Shown: piece by piece, positions 33,262 to 45,188 of the stretch | How positions within the stretch are numbered: position 1 is the first letter of the stretch | Layout: the number at the start of each line of letters is the position of its first letter | Assembly: GCA_008704415.1 (NCBI GenBank) | Contig: VXIS01000259.1 | Location: 1 to 64,000 of the forward strand | Length of the DNA: 64,000 bases | From: Sphaerosporella brunnea | Lineage: Eukaryota > Ascomycota > Pezizomycetes > Pezizales > Pyronemataceae | Direction: 5' to 3' | Made by a program: the position numbers and the translations under genes | Notes under the pieces: generated by a model | What the model was told of the DNA's origin: nothing | Databases searched by the model: none | The model's input: the letters and a program-made list of their open reading frames with translations, nothing else

Positions 33262-35496
33262 ATGACACAGGCGCAGAAGAAGAAGAAGAAGCAAGCCCCG
33301 AGCTCGAGTGATGGCCTTCAAACCACCGGAGCTACACAGGCTCCACCAAGCACTGATTCACCACCCGCGGCTCCCTCCAAATCTAGTCGGCAGAGACGGA
33401 AAAGCCAGGCCAAGGCCCCAGTTTCCGCCGGAGATATAATGGCGGCAGTGGGCGAGAAAACATCTCCCCCAGTTACACCACAATCCTCAGGTTTACACGG
33501 GAAAAAACGACGCGGAAGTCAAGAAACGAGTAAAGCCCAAGCTCCGATCCCCGTGGCCCCGACAGCCCAAACTTCACCTATAGTGATGGCACCTGGATCT
33601 GGGCCACTGGTTCCTTCCTCTCCAGGTACCCCCCGGCGTAAAGAGAGGCGGAAAAGCCAGGACACAAGTAAAGCCGATGTCATTGTGCAACCGCCAGCTC
33701 CCGCGGCCGCGCCGGGGCGGGGCGATCAATCCGGCGGGCCACAGACCCCCATCCAGGCAGCCTCTCCCCCAATTTCACAAATTCCTTCATTGCCACCACT
33801 CTCTGCGCTCCAGACCACCGCTCCTAAACGAAGCAGTCAATCCAACAGACCACAGACTCCGATTCAAGAAGAAATCCCACCTATACTCCCAGAAGCCCAT
33901 TCACTGTTAGCTCCTACTCAAGCCACTACACCTATCAAACCAGCAAACGCTGCACAGGACCGTCGGTTTTTCATGGCTGCCCTTATGTTGCATGCTTTGG
34001 ATCCCGTCCGCGGAGACCGTCAAGGTCGAAGAATCCAAGACCCTTCAGAGGACGACGAGGCGGACGAGCTCATGTGTCGGTTCCTGGACTCGATAGCGTA
34101 TGCCTGTGATCGTAGGAGGGGCGGGGACACCGTCACAGCCGCGGCACTGCAAGATGATCCCGAAGGACCCGTATTGTTACTGGCCTCAAATTCAACGATC
34201 AAGGCAGACACTCGGGAAGCACTCCGGAAAATTTTAGGACAATTGGCAGAGTTCAATTTCAGCAGGGATACGCACGAGATGGAGCAAAAGTTGGAAGATG
34301 ATATCTTGCGGACACTGGTACAGTTGGGATCCGCTCGGTTGAAGGACTATCAAAGACAGGCGAGGATTAAGATGGAAAGTAGTAAAAGAGTATTCGCTAA
34401 TCTTGGTGAAGCCGACTTTTCTATGCCCATAGTGCTTTACTAATACATACCCGGCATGCGCAGCTGCAGCGTCGACACAGTTTGTGGCCCGGCTCTCACA
34501 AATCCTTCTCAGCAAGGACCTCGAGTATGTCGTTCGATGCAGCTACAATGCGGTCAAAGACCAAGCCCTCACCGATTTACGTCGCGAATTCGAAAACCAC
34601 CAGCGGGATCCAAAGCCCGTTCTCGAAATCCGCCACTTCATCGGCCGCCTCGGTACACACGTGTCGGTAGCAAAGCATTTCCTCCGGACCGCACGGATCC
34701 CAGCGAACCGTCGACTGCTCTCGGAGGTGCGCATCCGAATCCTTCCCTCGTCCACTCCAGAGCCCAGTCCCATCCCCGGCGCCTCGCAAGCGACAATGGA
34801 AAATATCATGTCCAAAGTCTGCCAAAAAGATGATGTGAAGCGCTACACCGAAAGACTGCTGGAACACAATTCAACACTCCAACTCAACATCCCCGAGCTC
34901 CTGGCGAAGAAACGTGCCGTCAGCACACGGGTCCACGCGGAGCTGCTGATCATCGAACACTTTCGCACCAACAATTTGGCTTTCTATAACTCCAACCGAC
35001 GGTATGTTGGGTGCTCGAAGCCGGCGTGTTACCTTTGTTCACGGTATGTGCGGGCACTAAAGGGACCCGCTTTTCTGCTCAGAGGTAGCCATGAAAAGCT
35101 TTATATTGCGTGGAGACCGCCGGATCTTCCGGTTCCCTGCGAAGAGGGGAGATTCAGGGAGCGGAGGGATCTCTTGAACGAAGTTATGGAGAATATTCGG
35201 AGGGAAATTATGGAGCTTTTGGATCGAGGAGCGAAGAGGCGGCAGTGGCATCCGGACTCCACGACGGGCGTGAGCACGGTACCGCCGTTTATCTTGAGGG
35301 ACCGACGGTCTGGTGAGTTTTATAGCCCCTTAGCATTAGTGCTCTTCTTATATATGTTGAGTTTAAAGCATTTAGCCACCCTAATCGGAGGGATAATGAC
35401 GTAGAAAGTATCTTAGGGGACGTCGATAGTGAAGACGAAAGAGGAAGTTCGAGCGAAAGCGACGAGGAAATAGTATATCAAAGGCGTATACTATAG
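33262..35496 (+). CDS. OTT_1508-like nucleic-acid deaminase domain protein
   Basis: Three exons, 33262-34405, 34464-35312 and 35369-35496, encode 706 aa. The first intron has a perfect TACTAAT branch site. Residues 1 to about 230 are a Pro/Ser/Thr/Lys-rich disordered region. It carries three RR[KG]SQ repeats (about 45-49, 83-87, 129-133), two of them followed by [ED]TSKA, and two PQTPIQ repeats. From about 235 a helical domain begins (RRFFMAALMLHALDP), and a zinc deaminase core follows. TRVHAELLIIEHF supplies the H539-A-E541 motif, and YVGCSKPACYLC supplies the paired cysteines (about 570 and 573). This HAE plus SKPxCxxC pattern is that of the fungal OTT_1508-like deaminases (Pfam PF14441 as I recall), a branch of the nucleic-acid deaminase superfamily with unproven substrates. 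The C-terminus is acidic and Ser-rich. It is the only protein gene in this accessory region. Confidence 0.85.
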
Positions 35497-37615
35497 TCTG
35501 GAAGTAATTTTTTTCTGCTCGAGGGGAATTTTGAACCCATCCATAGCGTATCACTCGTAACACGCGCAGCCAGCCCGTTAATTTCTTTAGCGTTTGTCCT
35601 GCGTCGTTAGCGAGTGGAGAACAAAGCACCGCACCATACGCGCGGGATCTGGCCCCAGGCACGATGATGCTGGTCCTGCATCCGGCATCGTGACAAACGG
35701 TTTCGGATCAGATGGAGCTCAACTGACAGCCTGCATTTCCAGGCTGCATGACATGACTGGCAACTACCGCAGCACGGCCGTGCCCAAATTTATACCCACA
35801 AGGCTCACCAATGGCTTCGCTGCAAAGTGTGCTTTTGCAGACGTTTTTGCCGAGCCTTCCCAGGGAGTCCGCTATTTATTGCGCTGCTGCCTCCACGCAT
35901 TCAGTTGCACCTGATGTCTCCGCACCAGGCCATGCTCATCATTCTTTCGCCTCAGGATGTGTTTCGATCATCCACTCGAGTCACCGCTTTCTTTTCGGGC
36001 CATTTCAGCATCATATCGCACACATACTGCCGTCAGCTTCAGCCCTCGATGTTTCAATGACTCCCTTCGATGTTTCTCAGCTGGCCACTGCAAGCCCAAG
36101 CATGATCGAGCACATACCGACGTAATCCTCACGCTGCGTTTTTGACGGCTGCCTAGAGTATTAGTTACTGTGTGCATCGATCTGACTCAAGCTGCAGTGT
36201 TCACGGAGGCCTAAAGCCGATCGAGTCAATGCATATTCCCGACCTACGCCGTTTTGGTTGATAGCTTTCGGTGGGGATGGCGGTGAGGTGAAACTTGCCG
36301 ATGCTTCTGCTGGCATGCGTTTCATTGCGTTTACAGGGCGTCACAGTTAAGGCGAGGACATATCCACAGCCATATCAGCTTCAAGTATGTAATATTTCTT
36401 ACTGCTGGTTGGGTGCTGCGTGAAACAGCTCAGCCTCATCCGCAACAAAGACAGCCTTGCAAAACCAAGGATGCCTTTCGCTGAGTCATACCCACGAAAA
36501 TTATCAGGTTCAACCGTACTTTTGCAGGCTGTGTGCGACATCAGCGACGCCGTACCCGTATGCGCGGCCTGAAAGGTGCTGTTGATTGGGCCACAGGGAT
36601 TGCAACCGGCAATGCTACGCGAGCATCGATCCGAGAGGGAAGCTCTTCCGCCGTCCGTCTGTCCGTGGACGACGGGTCGGCAGCAAAACTTTCAGACTCG
36701 AAGACCCGAAGCGGTGGCGAGACTGGCGATGCAGAACTTCGTCCGGTGGGCAAAGTAGTTTTTCTTGCGGAGAATTCGGATAGACGCTAGCACCCCAGAT
36801 TTCTGAGGCTGCGGGCTGGAGATGCGATGCATGCAGGGTGGCAAAAGGGGGGGAGCTGGAAGCGAAATGGCTCGCAGGGTTGGATGGACCCTGAAAAGCA
36901 CCACAACACGGCAAACCAGGATAGCGGACGCCATGGAAGCCGGCCCCAAATGTTGTTCGAGAGCTCTTCGCGGGTCAGGCCCATCTCGGAATGCCAGCTT
37001 TCAACTCGAAGAGCTGAGAAGAAAAATTTCGAGCCTCTGACGCAGAATCTGTAGGAACTCTAACCTAACGGCTAGCTATGCTGTTACCGCCAGTCCGTCT
37101 GCCGTGACGTTGTGTATAAAATCCGCAGAGCTCCACTGCTCTCACGGCTTCCCCCCCTCAGTATCTCCTCCCCTCGTTGATTTGCAGAGGGTCTGCCATC
37201 TTTAGAGGCATCACCACTCTTTATTCGTTTGTTGGTTGTTTATTTTCGAAACCGCCACCACCCGTCTACATACGACGCTCGTTGCATTCCTGAACCTGCG
37301 GTGTTCGCACTCTTTATCGGTGATCATCGACTCAGAGTCTTTCCCGACCCGCCCTACGCGTTTCACAGACTCCTCCCCCCCCCCCCCCCCTGAACGACGC
37401 TCGGTGCTACTTATCGCATCCCATTTCTTAACGGGCGATCCTTGAGAAAAGGATCCCAGGGATTGCTGAATTGCTATATAAAGTTTCCTTCAATTCCGAC
37501 ACCCCCCCCTTCTTTTCTGTTCAAAAGAGAAAGAAACATTGCACCCCGACTCCCCCGATCACTTTTCCCCCTCTCCTCCTGCACCCGGCTTCGAGGCCCC
37601 TGCCTACACACCAGA
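35497..37615. other. Intergenic region between the deaminase gene and NMA111
   Basis: About 2.1 kb with no supported gene. Several ORFs of 60-100 codons overlap on both strands without domains. It holds TATAAA at 37115-37120, an ACGCGT hexamer at 37356-37361, a C16 run at 37375-37390 and the NMA111 TATA box. Confidence 0.5.
37475..37482 (+). promoter_or_regulatory. TATA box upstream of NMA111
   Basis: TATATAAA about 135 bp upstream of the ATG at 37616, followed by a C/T-rich stretch typical of fungal core promoters. Motif match only. Confidence 0.5.
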
Positions 37616-40600
37616 ATGAATTCCCGTCGGGCTTCAATCCAGCAGGAGCTGCAGGGTGTTCAGCAGCCTCCGATGACTCTCCCAGTCGCGCCAGCACAAA
37701 ACATCATCAAAACACCATATGTCCCTACGCCGGACTCTGCCTTGCGACACAAGCCCTCTCAACCTTCTTTGGACGATTCTTCGTACTTCCCGCCACTAAA
37801 CGAGACCCCAGTTGGTCCATCGAAGGAAATTCTGAAAAACCTCGAGAACTCGCGCAGTTGGACTGAAAGCGATGATTCGACCCAGGATAAGACTAAGGTT
37901 GCTGCCGCGAGCTTGCCGGCGCCTCCAGCAATTCCCCAGGCACCACCGCTCTCAACACCAGCGCCCGAAGTCGAACAGCCGCCTCCCGCGTCCGAGCCAG
38001 CAACACCTTCGCTGGCTGTTGCGGAGCCAATCGCCAACAAAAAGCTCGTAGCGTTAGAGAAGGCACCTTCGTTGCAGCGGAGCTTGTCGGTTCTCAGTGT
38101 AGCGTCTAGCGTGGCCGTCACGAGCCCATCCGACAAGGAAACTTGGGATCGAACTCTGGCGCGAGTCATCAATGGCGTTGTCTCCATCAAGGCGACAACT
38201 ACTCGTCCATTCGACACCGAGTCAGCCGGAGACTACAACGCCACCGGATTCGTTATTTCGAAGGAGCATGGCCTGATCCTCTCGAATCGCCACGTCGTCA
38301 ACCCCGCGCCGATCACCTCGGTTGCCGTCTTCGTCAATTACGAGGAGATTCCGATCTGGCCAGTGTATCGCGACCCGATCCACGACTTCGGTATTTTCCG
38401 CTATGATCCAGAGAAGCTCAAGCACATCAAGGTCGAGGAGATCGAGCTCCACCCCGATGCCGCTCACGTTGGCGCGGACATCCGTGTGGTTGGAAATGAC
38501 GCTGGTGAGAAGTTGAGCATTCTCGGTTCCACGCTTGCGCGTTTGGACCGTCACGCGCCTTCGTATGGTGTGGACAGCTACAATGTAAGCCCATCTCCCT
38601 TATCTGGTGTAACCGTCATCTCATCGGAAATATGTTAATTAACATTGCTTTTCCTGCAGGATTTCAACACCTTCTACATGCAGGCTGCGTCCGGAACGTC
38701 TGGTGGTTCTTCGGGCAGTCCCGTCTTGAATATCCAGGGCCACGCCGTTGCGCTCAACGCCGGAGGTTCCAACAGCTCGCAGAGCTCGTTCTATCTTCCT
38801 CTGCACCGTGTTGTCCGTGCGGTTGAGAAGATTAAGAAGGGAGAGCATGTGAGCCGTGGTACCTTGCAAACCGAGTTCCTCTTCAAGAGTTACGACGAGC
38901 TGCAGCGACTCGGCATGGACGCGAAGCTTGAGGAGGAATGCCGTGCGCGCTTCCCCAACGCTTCCGGTCTGCTGAGTGTGATCCGAGTGCTGCGTGGTGG
39001 ACCGGCGAGTGCGTCCCGCCCGGATTCCGACAAGCACACAGGTATCACCGTGGACGGATGCACCCGAGTGCCTGGTCTTGAGCCTGGGGACATCTTGTTT
39101 TCTTGCAACGGCAAGCACCTTACAGGCTTCGTTGAGTTGTGGGAAATCATCGATGAGAGCGTTGGCGAGGAGATCACCCTCGAGTTTTTCCGTGCTGGTA
39201 AGGATGGCGGCGCCAGCGGTATGTGCCAAGTCGTCTGCCGCGTTCAGGACCTGCACTCCATCACCCCGAGCCGCTTCCTAGAAATCGGAGGTTCGACCTT
39301 CCACGACATGTCCTACCAGGTCGCTCGCAGCCACAACTGCGAACTCGGTACTGGCGTGTTCTGTGCCGCCTCTGGCTTCCTGCTGTGGTCATCTTGGAGC
39401 CGCGACTTCTTGCTAACCGCTGTCGATGGGAAGCCTACCAAGACGCTGGACCAGTTTATTGAGGTCATTCGAGCTCTTCCAGACAGGAAGCGCGTTCCCG
39501 TCATGACTAGGCCCCTCGGAAAGACTGACGAGCACATCATGATGGTAGACATCGATCGGCACTTCTTCCTCGCTGCTGTTTTCGAGCGTGACGATGTTGC
39601 TGGTACCTGGAACCGCAAGGAACTAGGACCACCTCCCGCCGCAGAGCCGGAAGAAGTGAAGCCTGCGAGCCCGGCTTCCGAGCCAGAGGAGGATGAGGAT
39701 GACCCTGACGCCCTCGCACTGGACAAGATCAAGTCTGCCTTGGTCAACGTCGTATGTCGTCTGCCTTATTCTGTTTACGGCTACACCTCTGCCTCAAACT
39801 TCTCTGGTGTTGGACTCATTGTGTCCGTGGATCCCATCCCATTGATCGTGTTCGATCGTACAGCTGTCCCTACTGAGATGCTCGACATCCGACTCACGGT
39901 TTCGAACAAGAGTTTCCCGGGACGAGTTGTGTATCTCGGTGCATTTGCCCTGGTGACTTTCGACCGCCATATCTTGCCCCAGGATGTCACTGTTCCTACT
40001 TGGGATGAGGTCCCTCTCAAGGTCCGCGACGAGGTCAGAGTGGTTGGCTTGACATCCGACCAACTTCTTGTGACGAAGGATTCCACCATCTGCAGCATCG
40101 GCATGAACTTCAACACCAAGCAATGCAACCCCCCGCGGCACCGTCTGATCAATGCTGAGAACATTAACGTTCTTGAGGCGCCCAGCTGCTGGGGTGGTGT
40201 CATTGCCCGGAAGCCTTCAGGTCCCTCGGACACGTTGAAGGTTTCGGCATTCTATATGGCCGTTTCTTCGCAGAACCGTGGCGGCGATGATGTTTGCTGG
40301 ACTCAGGGACTTGACATTCAGCGCTACATCATGCCCGTCGTCAAGAAGATTCAGGCCGGAGTTGAGAGCGGAAACCCCCAGCCCGTCGAGCCTTCCACTC
40401 GCGACCTTGGTATTGAGTTTGCGGACATGTCGCTGTCGACCGTCTCAACCATGGGCTTGTCTGAGCAGCGTTTTAAGGGCTTCGTCAAGGCGGCCAAGAA
40501 GTTCCGTGGCAACCCGCGGCCTTTGGTCGTCGAGACTCGCCTGCGCCCGCTGCCTCCTGGCGCCGACGAAGAGGAAACGCTCAAGATTGCGGACATCGTC

Positions 40601-41185
40601 CTTGAGATCGAAGGCAAGCCTATCTACCGTGTCAGCGAGCTGACAGATCTGCGTCTCGAAGACAAGGAGACCGTTGAGGTCATTGTTCTTCGAGGTCGCA
40701 AGGAGGTCAAGTTGACGATCCCCACCGTCCGTTCATGGCCGTCTTCCAGCAACACGATCGTCCAGTTTTTTGGTGCGATCCTGCATGCCACTCACAGCGC
40801 CGCGCTTGAGCAGGTGGCACCTACTGCCACTCTGGTGCCACAAAACACCCCTGGTGTCTACGTAGGCGGTGTTTCCTATGGATCACCGGCACTGGATAAT
40901 ATACGCCCGACACACTGGATCCTTGAGATCGACGGCACACCTGTCGACAGCATCGAGGACGTGCTCGCACTGGTCAAGGAGAAGCGCTGGCAGCAGGGCG
41001 AGTATGTGCGCGTGAAGCAGGTATCGCGTAAGGGCATTACCAGCCTCGTCAGCGTCAAGGTCGACGAACGCTTCTGGCCAACTTTGTGCTGGATCAAGGA
41101 CGCCGAGAACGCGAAGGAGGGTTTCGGTTGGAGACAAGAGCGGTGGAGCGGCGAGGAATTCGTAGAGCCTTTTGATGAGGCGTAA
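37616..41185 (+). CDS. NMA111: Nma111, HtrA-like nuclear serine protease
   Basis: Two exons, 37616-38584 and 38660-41185, give 1164 aa. The trypsin-like triad of the first protease domain is readable: His in LSNRHVVNP, Asp in [10 protein letters not shown], Ser in [14 protein letters not shown]. The Ser block begins about 15 residues after the intron. PDZ domains follow (about [20 protein letters not shown] and [17 protein letters not shown]). A second degenerate protease domain lacks a GxSGG site ([14 protein letters not shown]), as in yeast Nma111 and plant Deg7. Yeast Nma111 is nuclear and degrades the IAP protein Bir1. A disordered Pro/Ala/Ser-rich N-terminus of about 170 residues precedes [15 protein letters not shown], longer than I recall for yeast (not checked). 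The coding sequence is strongly C-biased at third positions, suggesting high expression. Confidence 0.95.
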
Positions 41186-43040
41186 GCATTTTTTCGTTCT
41201 TTCTCTTTTATTTTCCCTTGGATTGTTTTGATATTGTTGATGTGGGGTGCGGTTTGTTCGGCGTTGTTTCTTTGCTCGCTTGACGAGGGTAGTCTGGGTT
41301 TTCATGGGGTCATTTGCATGGATGGGGTTTTTCGGGTATAACTATGGGCGGCGGTTGGAATGGATTGTATAACATCTGGCGGTTGGGTTTCATCTCCTTT
41401 TCTTTTTTGAATTCTCGCGCTCTTAGATGGTCAGGCACTGATTTACTTCTCATCGTTGTTATTTATCGCCGCTTCTTTCTTTTGGCTTGGTAGATGTAGA
41501 TCTGAGGGTGGGTGTCGACTGAATACATGGGCTTGCTTCTGAAGCTTTTGAGAGATGACACTATCGATATGATAGCTTGTGATTGTGATTTGGTGGGATG
41601 GCCATGGCTCCTCACAGGGCGCAAGAGGGGAGATTACTTGCCAGGCGAGGCTGAAAAGTATGTATGGCTTGTTGTAGTTCAATCCTTGTCTAAGGAAACA
41701 GAGAGAGAGACGAGGCGTCCCCCCCACAAGTTATATACATAGACAGCGATCATGTGATGACCCAACCCTTCAATGTTTGAACTTTGAACCCAGTATTATC
41801 CTCCTACATGGCTTCTCCCACCATGGAGAGAAGCCGCCCCGGTTGACGGATATAAAAAAGTCTGGTGATGGTTGTCTTGTATCTAGCAGCCGTCCGAATT
41901 CACTGGCAATTGGGCGGGTTAACTAGAGTTAAGAAAGGGTTATGGGGGTCGAATCAGTGGAAGGGAGGGGAAGGGAGGGGAAAGCGGGTGGGTGGCCGCA
42001 GTTGACGCATGAGACGGTATCAATAAGACGGTTGGATAGGATTTGGGCGGCAATGGGTAGAGCTCCATAGTCAGCTATAATCTACGTACATCGAGGGTCA
42101 GCCATAATCTACATAGGTTGCATGCGGACAATAAACTTGATTACACACACACACAAGAGGGTTGTTCCACACCATCATCATCGTGAATAAACAGTGCCTC
42201 ACTATTCAGCGCACCTACGGGTATCGAAATCACTGCATCCTGAGCTTCTCCTCCCGGAGCCCTCAAACGAACCAGACGCTTGGTTTCCCACATGAAGGCG
42301 AGAGAGGTGTCGATTGTCGATTCTTTTCCACGAAAAAATAAGCAACGAGCAATGATTGGAAGCCAAATAAATGAGGGAGACGCACATGTAGCAAGAAGAT
42401 GCAGAAGAAAGGACAACGACCCGAAGGGGAATTGAAAATACCAAGCAAGACAAAAAAAAAAAAAAAAAAAAAAAACCCCGGTTGCCCCGAACGGCCCCTA
42501 ACCCTTCTGGCTGCGTTATTAGGAGGTCTGAGGCACGTGCTGGCGGCAACTGGTGGATGCGAAGGTTCACTGACGGGGGGTCCGTTAAGCAGAGCTCCAG
42601 CTTTTTGCTCTCCACAAATCATCCACTTCACAAAGTCGAATCCTACCGGATCCCGCTATTATCGAAGACATACGCGCCCACAGTTTTATTTTTAATTTTA
42701 AATCGGATTCGGGCATTGTAGCACATAGGATGCCCGAAGGATTCGCCAAGTGCAATGACACAGCGCGCTTATGGCGCTTAACTAGTAACTTAAACTACGC
42801 GAAGGCAGGTGGTACAGCAGCTTGAGTCACCGCCAGATATAGTACCCTGCGCCTTCGTGGATGTAACCAAGCAACAGCAGCAGCAGTACGTAAACGAATC
42901 CGTATACTCACATAGGTAAGTGCTTAAGTAGAGTACGTGTACACAAATACCTCAGGGCCTACATAAATAGACCGCAAAGCCCCCTCCCGCCCAGTTATTG
43001 CAAGTAACAAGTGGTTGTGATCACTTCCTCAACCACCGCC
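41186..43040. other. Gene-poor interval
   Basis: About 1.85 kb without a supported gene. It contains the NMA111 3' flank, a purine tract (GGAAGGGAGGGG-type, 41958-41980), the second dispersed-repeat copy, an A23 run near 42452-42474 and CAG repeats near 42870-42890. Confidence 0.5.
41990..42155. repeat. Dispersed repeat, copy 2
   Basis: Begins GTGGCCGCAGTTGACGCATG and ends TGCATGCGGACAATAAACTT then a CA dinucleotide tail, matching both ends of the block at 6483-6590 in the same orientation. The middle holds two imperfect direct repeats (GTCAGCTATAATCTAC and GTCAGCCATAATCTAC) absent from the other copy. Confidence 0.7.
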
Positions 43041-44500
43041 ATGGAATCCGTGAGTGAACCGGAGTCCTAGGTATAGACATCTAATTCTAAGAAATACTAG
43101 GAACACGCAACCAGCGGCCTCATGTCCCTACCCGTAGAACTGCACCTCCAAATCATGGACCAAATCCTCGCCAACCCGTCCACCGACGGCGACACAGGCG
43201 AGTGGGAGTACGACGCCTGGGGCAAGGTACGCTGGCGGCCGCACACGCCGTACAAGCCACCGATCCTCAATCTGCACGCTCTAATCAGCACACACCCTTA
43301 CCTCCAAACAACACTCTCCCCACTCTTCTTCCAGCACGCGGCCAAAGCCATCGTGTCGCGCACGCACAAAGCGACGGTGCTGCACCACTTCTGCACCGTC
43401 CCTGCGCGGGCAGAAACGTTGCACGGGATCATTGAGCACGGAGCGGATGTGGATGCGAGAGATAGAGACGGCAACACCCCGCTGTTTTTAGCGGCGAGGT
43501 ATGGACATGTCGATGCCGCCCGCGTGCTGCTTGAGCATGGTGCGGCCAGGCACGAACGCACCAGGTGCCAAAGCGCGCGTACGGCGCTGCATGTCGCCGC
43601 GCATTTCGAACAGGTGGAGATGTGCCGGTTCCTTCTCTCTGCAGGACTGGATGTCAATGCAACTGTGAACAGTGGGTGGACGGCGCTGCACGTTGCGGCG
43701 AAAATGCGCAACGCGGCTCTTGCCGCGGTGCTGCTAACGCACGGCGCTGACCCCGAGGCGCTGGGAAGAAACCGATCTGAGCTTTGGGTGTCGGGTGAGA
43801 GAAGGCCGGACGAAACGCCGCTGAGCGTTGCCGTTTCGATTGGTGCGGTGGAGATTGTGGAGTTGCTGCTGAAGGCGGGCGCGAAGCCGGAGCCGGAGCT
43901 CGAGGCGAAGGGACATGTGCCTAGCTGCGAGACCCCACTGCATAAGGCTGCGGCTAGAGGCGATGCAAGGTGTTGTCGCCTACTGGTGCAGGCAGGCGCG
44001 GATGTTAACCGCCTTTGTGGGGGCTTTACGACGCCGCTGCAGGTAGCGGCAGGGCTGCCGAAGGACGATGAGGCGGAGGAGGTCATGCGGGAGTTACTCA
44101 AGGCTCGAAATCCCGAGGTTTGTGTTGCCACCACGAGGCGAGAGCTGGCAGCTGTTGTTGTGGCGGCAAAAAAAGGCAATGCGAAGACGCTCAGAGCTAT
44201 TATGGAGCGAGACCCCGATGCTATCGTGGCTTATAAACGCGCGGTTATAGCGGGGGAGGTCAGGGCTGTGAGGGAGGGGGTGGAGATAAAGGGCAAGGGC
44301 AAGGGGAAGTGGTGCGAGTACTCGGATACCGTCGCACTTGGTAAACAGTATAAGTGGAAGACTACATGCAGTCATTATGCAGGTGATTATGTAGTTCTCC
44401 AACGCTCCCTCCGGCTGTTGAGATTTAGCTGATCATCAATAGGGAGGGTTTGGATACGGTGCTGGCCATACTGTCGGCGAGGTGGACGAGATGTCTATGA
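43041..44500 (+). CDS. Ankyrin-repeat protein with F-box-like N-terminus
   Basis: Three exons, 43041-43049, 43101-44347 and 44443-44500, give 437 aa. The first exon encodes only MES before a GTGAGT donor, and splicing gives MESEHATSGLMSLPVELHLQ. LPVELHLQIMDQIL looks like the start of an F-box or F-box-like motif, common in fungal ankyrin proteins. Six to seven ankyrin repeats follow (DGNTPLFLAARYGHVDAARVLLEHG, RTALHVAAHFEQVEMCRFLL, GWTALHVAAKMRNAALAAVLLTHG, ETPLSVAVSIGAVEIVELLLKAG, ETPLHKAAARGDARCCRLL and so on, given here only as landmarks). The last intron is a best guess that appends EGLDTVLAILSARWTRCL; without it the ORF ends at 44432. Such proteins are an expanded, variable class in filamentous fungi. 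Role unknown. Confidence 0.8.
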
Positions 44501-45188
44501 GGATTTATGAGTGGCGGAGGTCAGCGGGGGAGTTTGCTACACAACGTTGAGAACCGCTGCCCAATCCATATGAAGCTGTACGATTTGGGTGATAGATGGC
44601 CCTTTTACATATGTATATATCCCAGGACTTCACCACCGACCACCCCCCAACCCCATCCTAAATACAACCACAACTAAGGATTTGATTGATTGATTTGATC
44701 ATCCCACGACCTGATATATCGATGCCCAGCATAGCCTGATAGAGCGGGTGTGGGTTGAGTCAGGACATCTCAATCGATTCTATCCTGAGCGATTGTGGAC
44801 CGTGTACGATACCAAGTGCGTGTTTACATCTAGGCTCCGCTTTGTACCATGGGGCTTCCCATGCTTAGCTGTCATGGGGAGTAATATCATGTGAGGAGGA
44901 TCACTCGCGATAGTTTCACTGGAAATCACTCGATACCATTAACTTCCCTCTTGCCTACTACGTGTATACTACAAGCAAAACAGCAGAACAATTTCAACTC
45001 AGGAAAGGAAAATAAAGGAAAAGGAAGCGCATCCATTATCACTTGGACGCAAAAAAGCATTCAACGCCTTCATCCCAATTCACATAAAAGCACAAAAAGG
45101 CCCCAAAAACGGAAAAAAAAAAAGACATGAAAGTTATACAGGAGTTAGCCACCTCCCCCACCTTTTCCAAAACACGCATACTGAAAGT
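44501..45188. other. Intergenic region between convergent genes
   Basis: Tail-to-tail spacer between the ankyrin gene and the MBF gene. No gene, RNA or repeat is supported beyond A-rich runs near 45108-45124. Confidence 0.5.

Noticed and set aside
43298..44179. 293-codon minus-strand ORF
   Set aside because: Antisense to the ankyrin-repeat gene, whose repeats are unmistakable; the shadow arises from GC-rich codon use.
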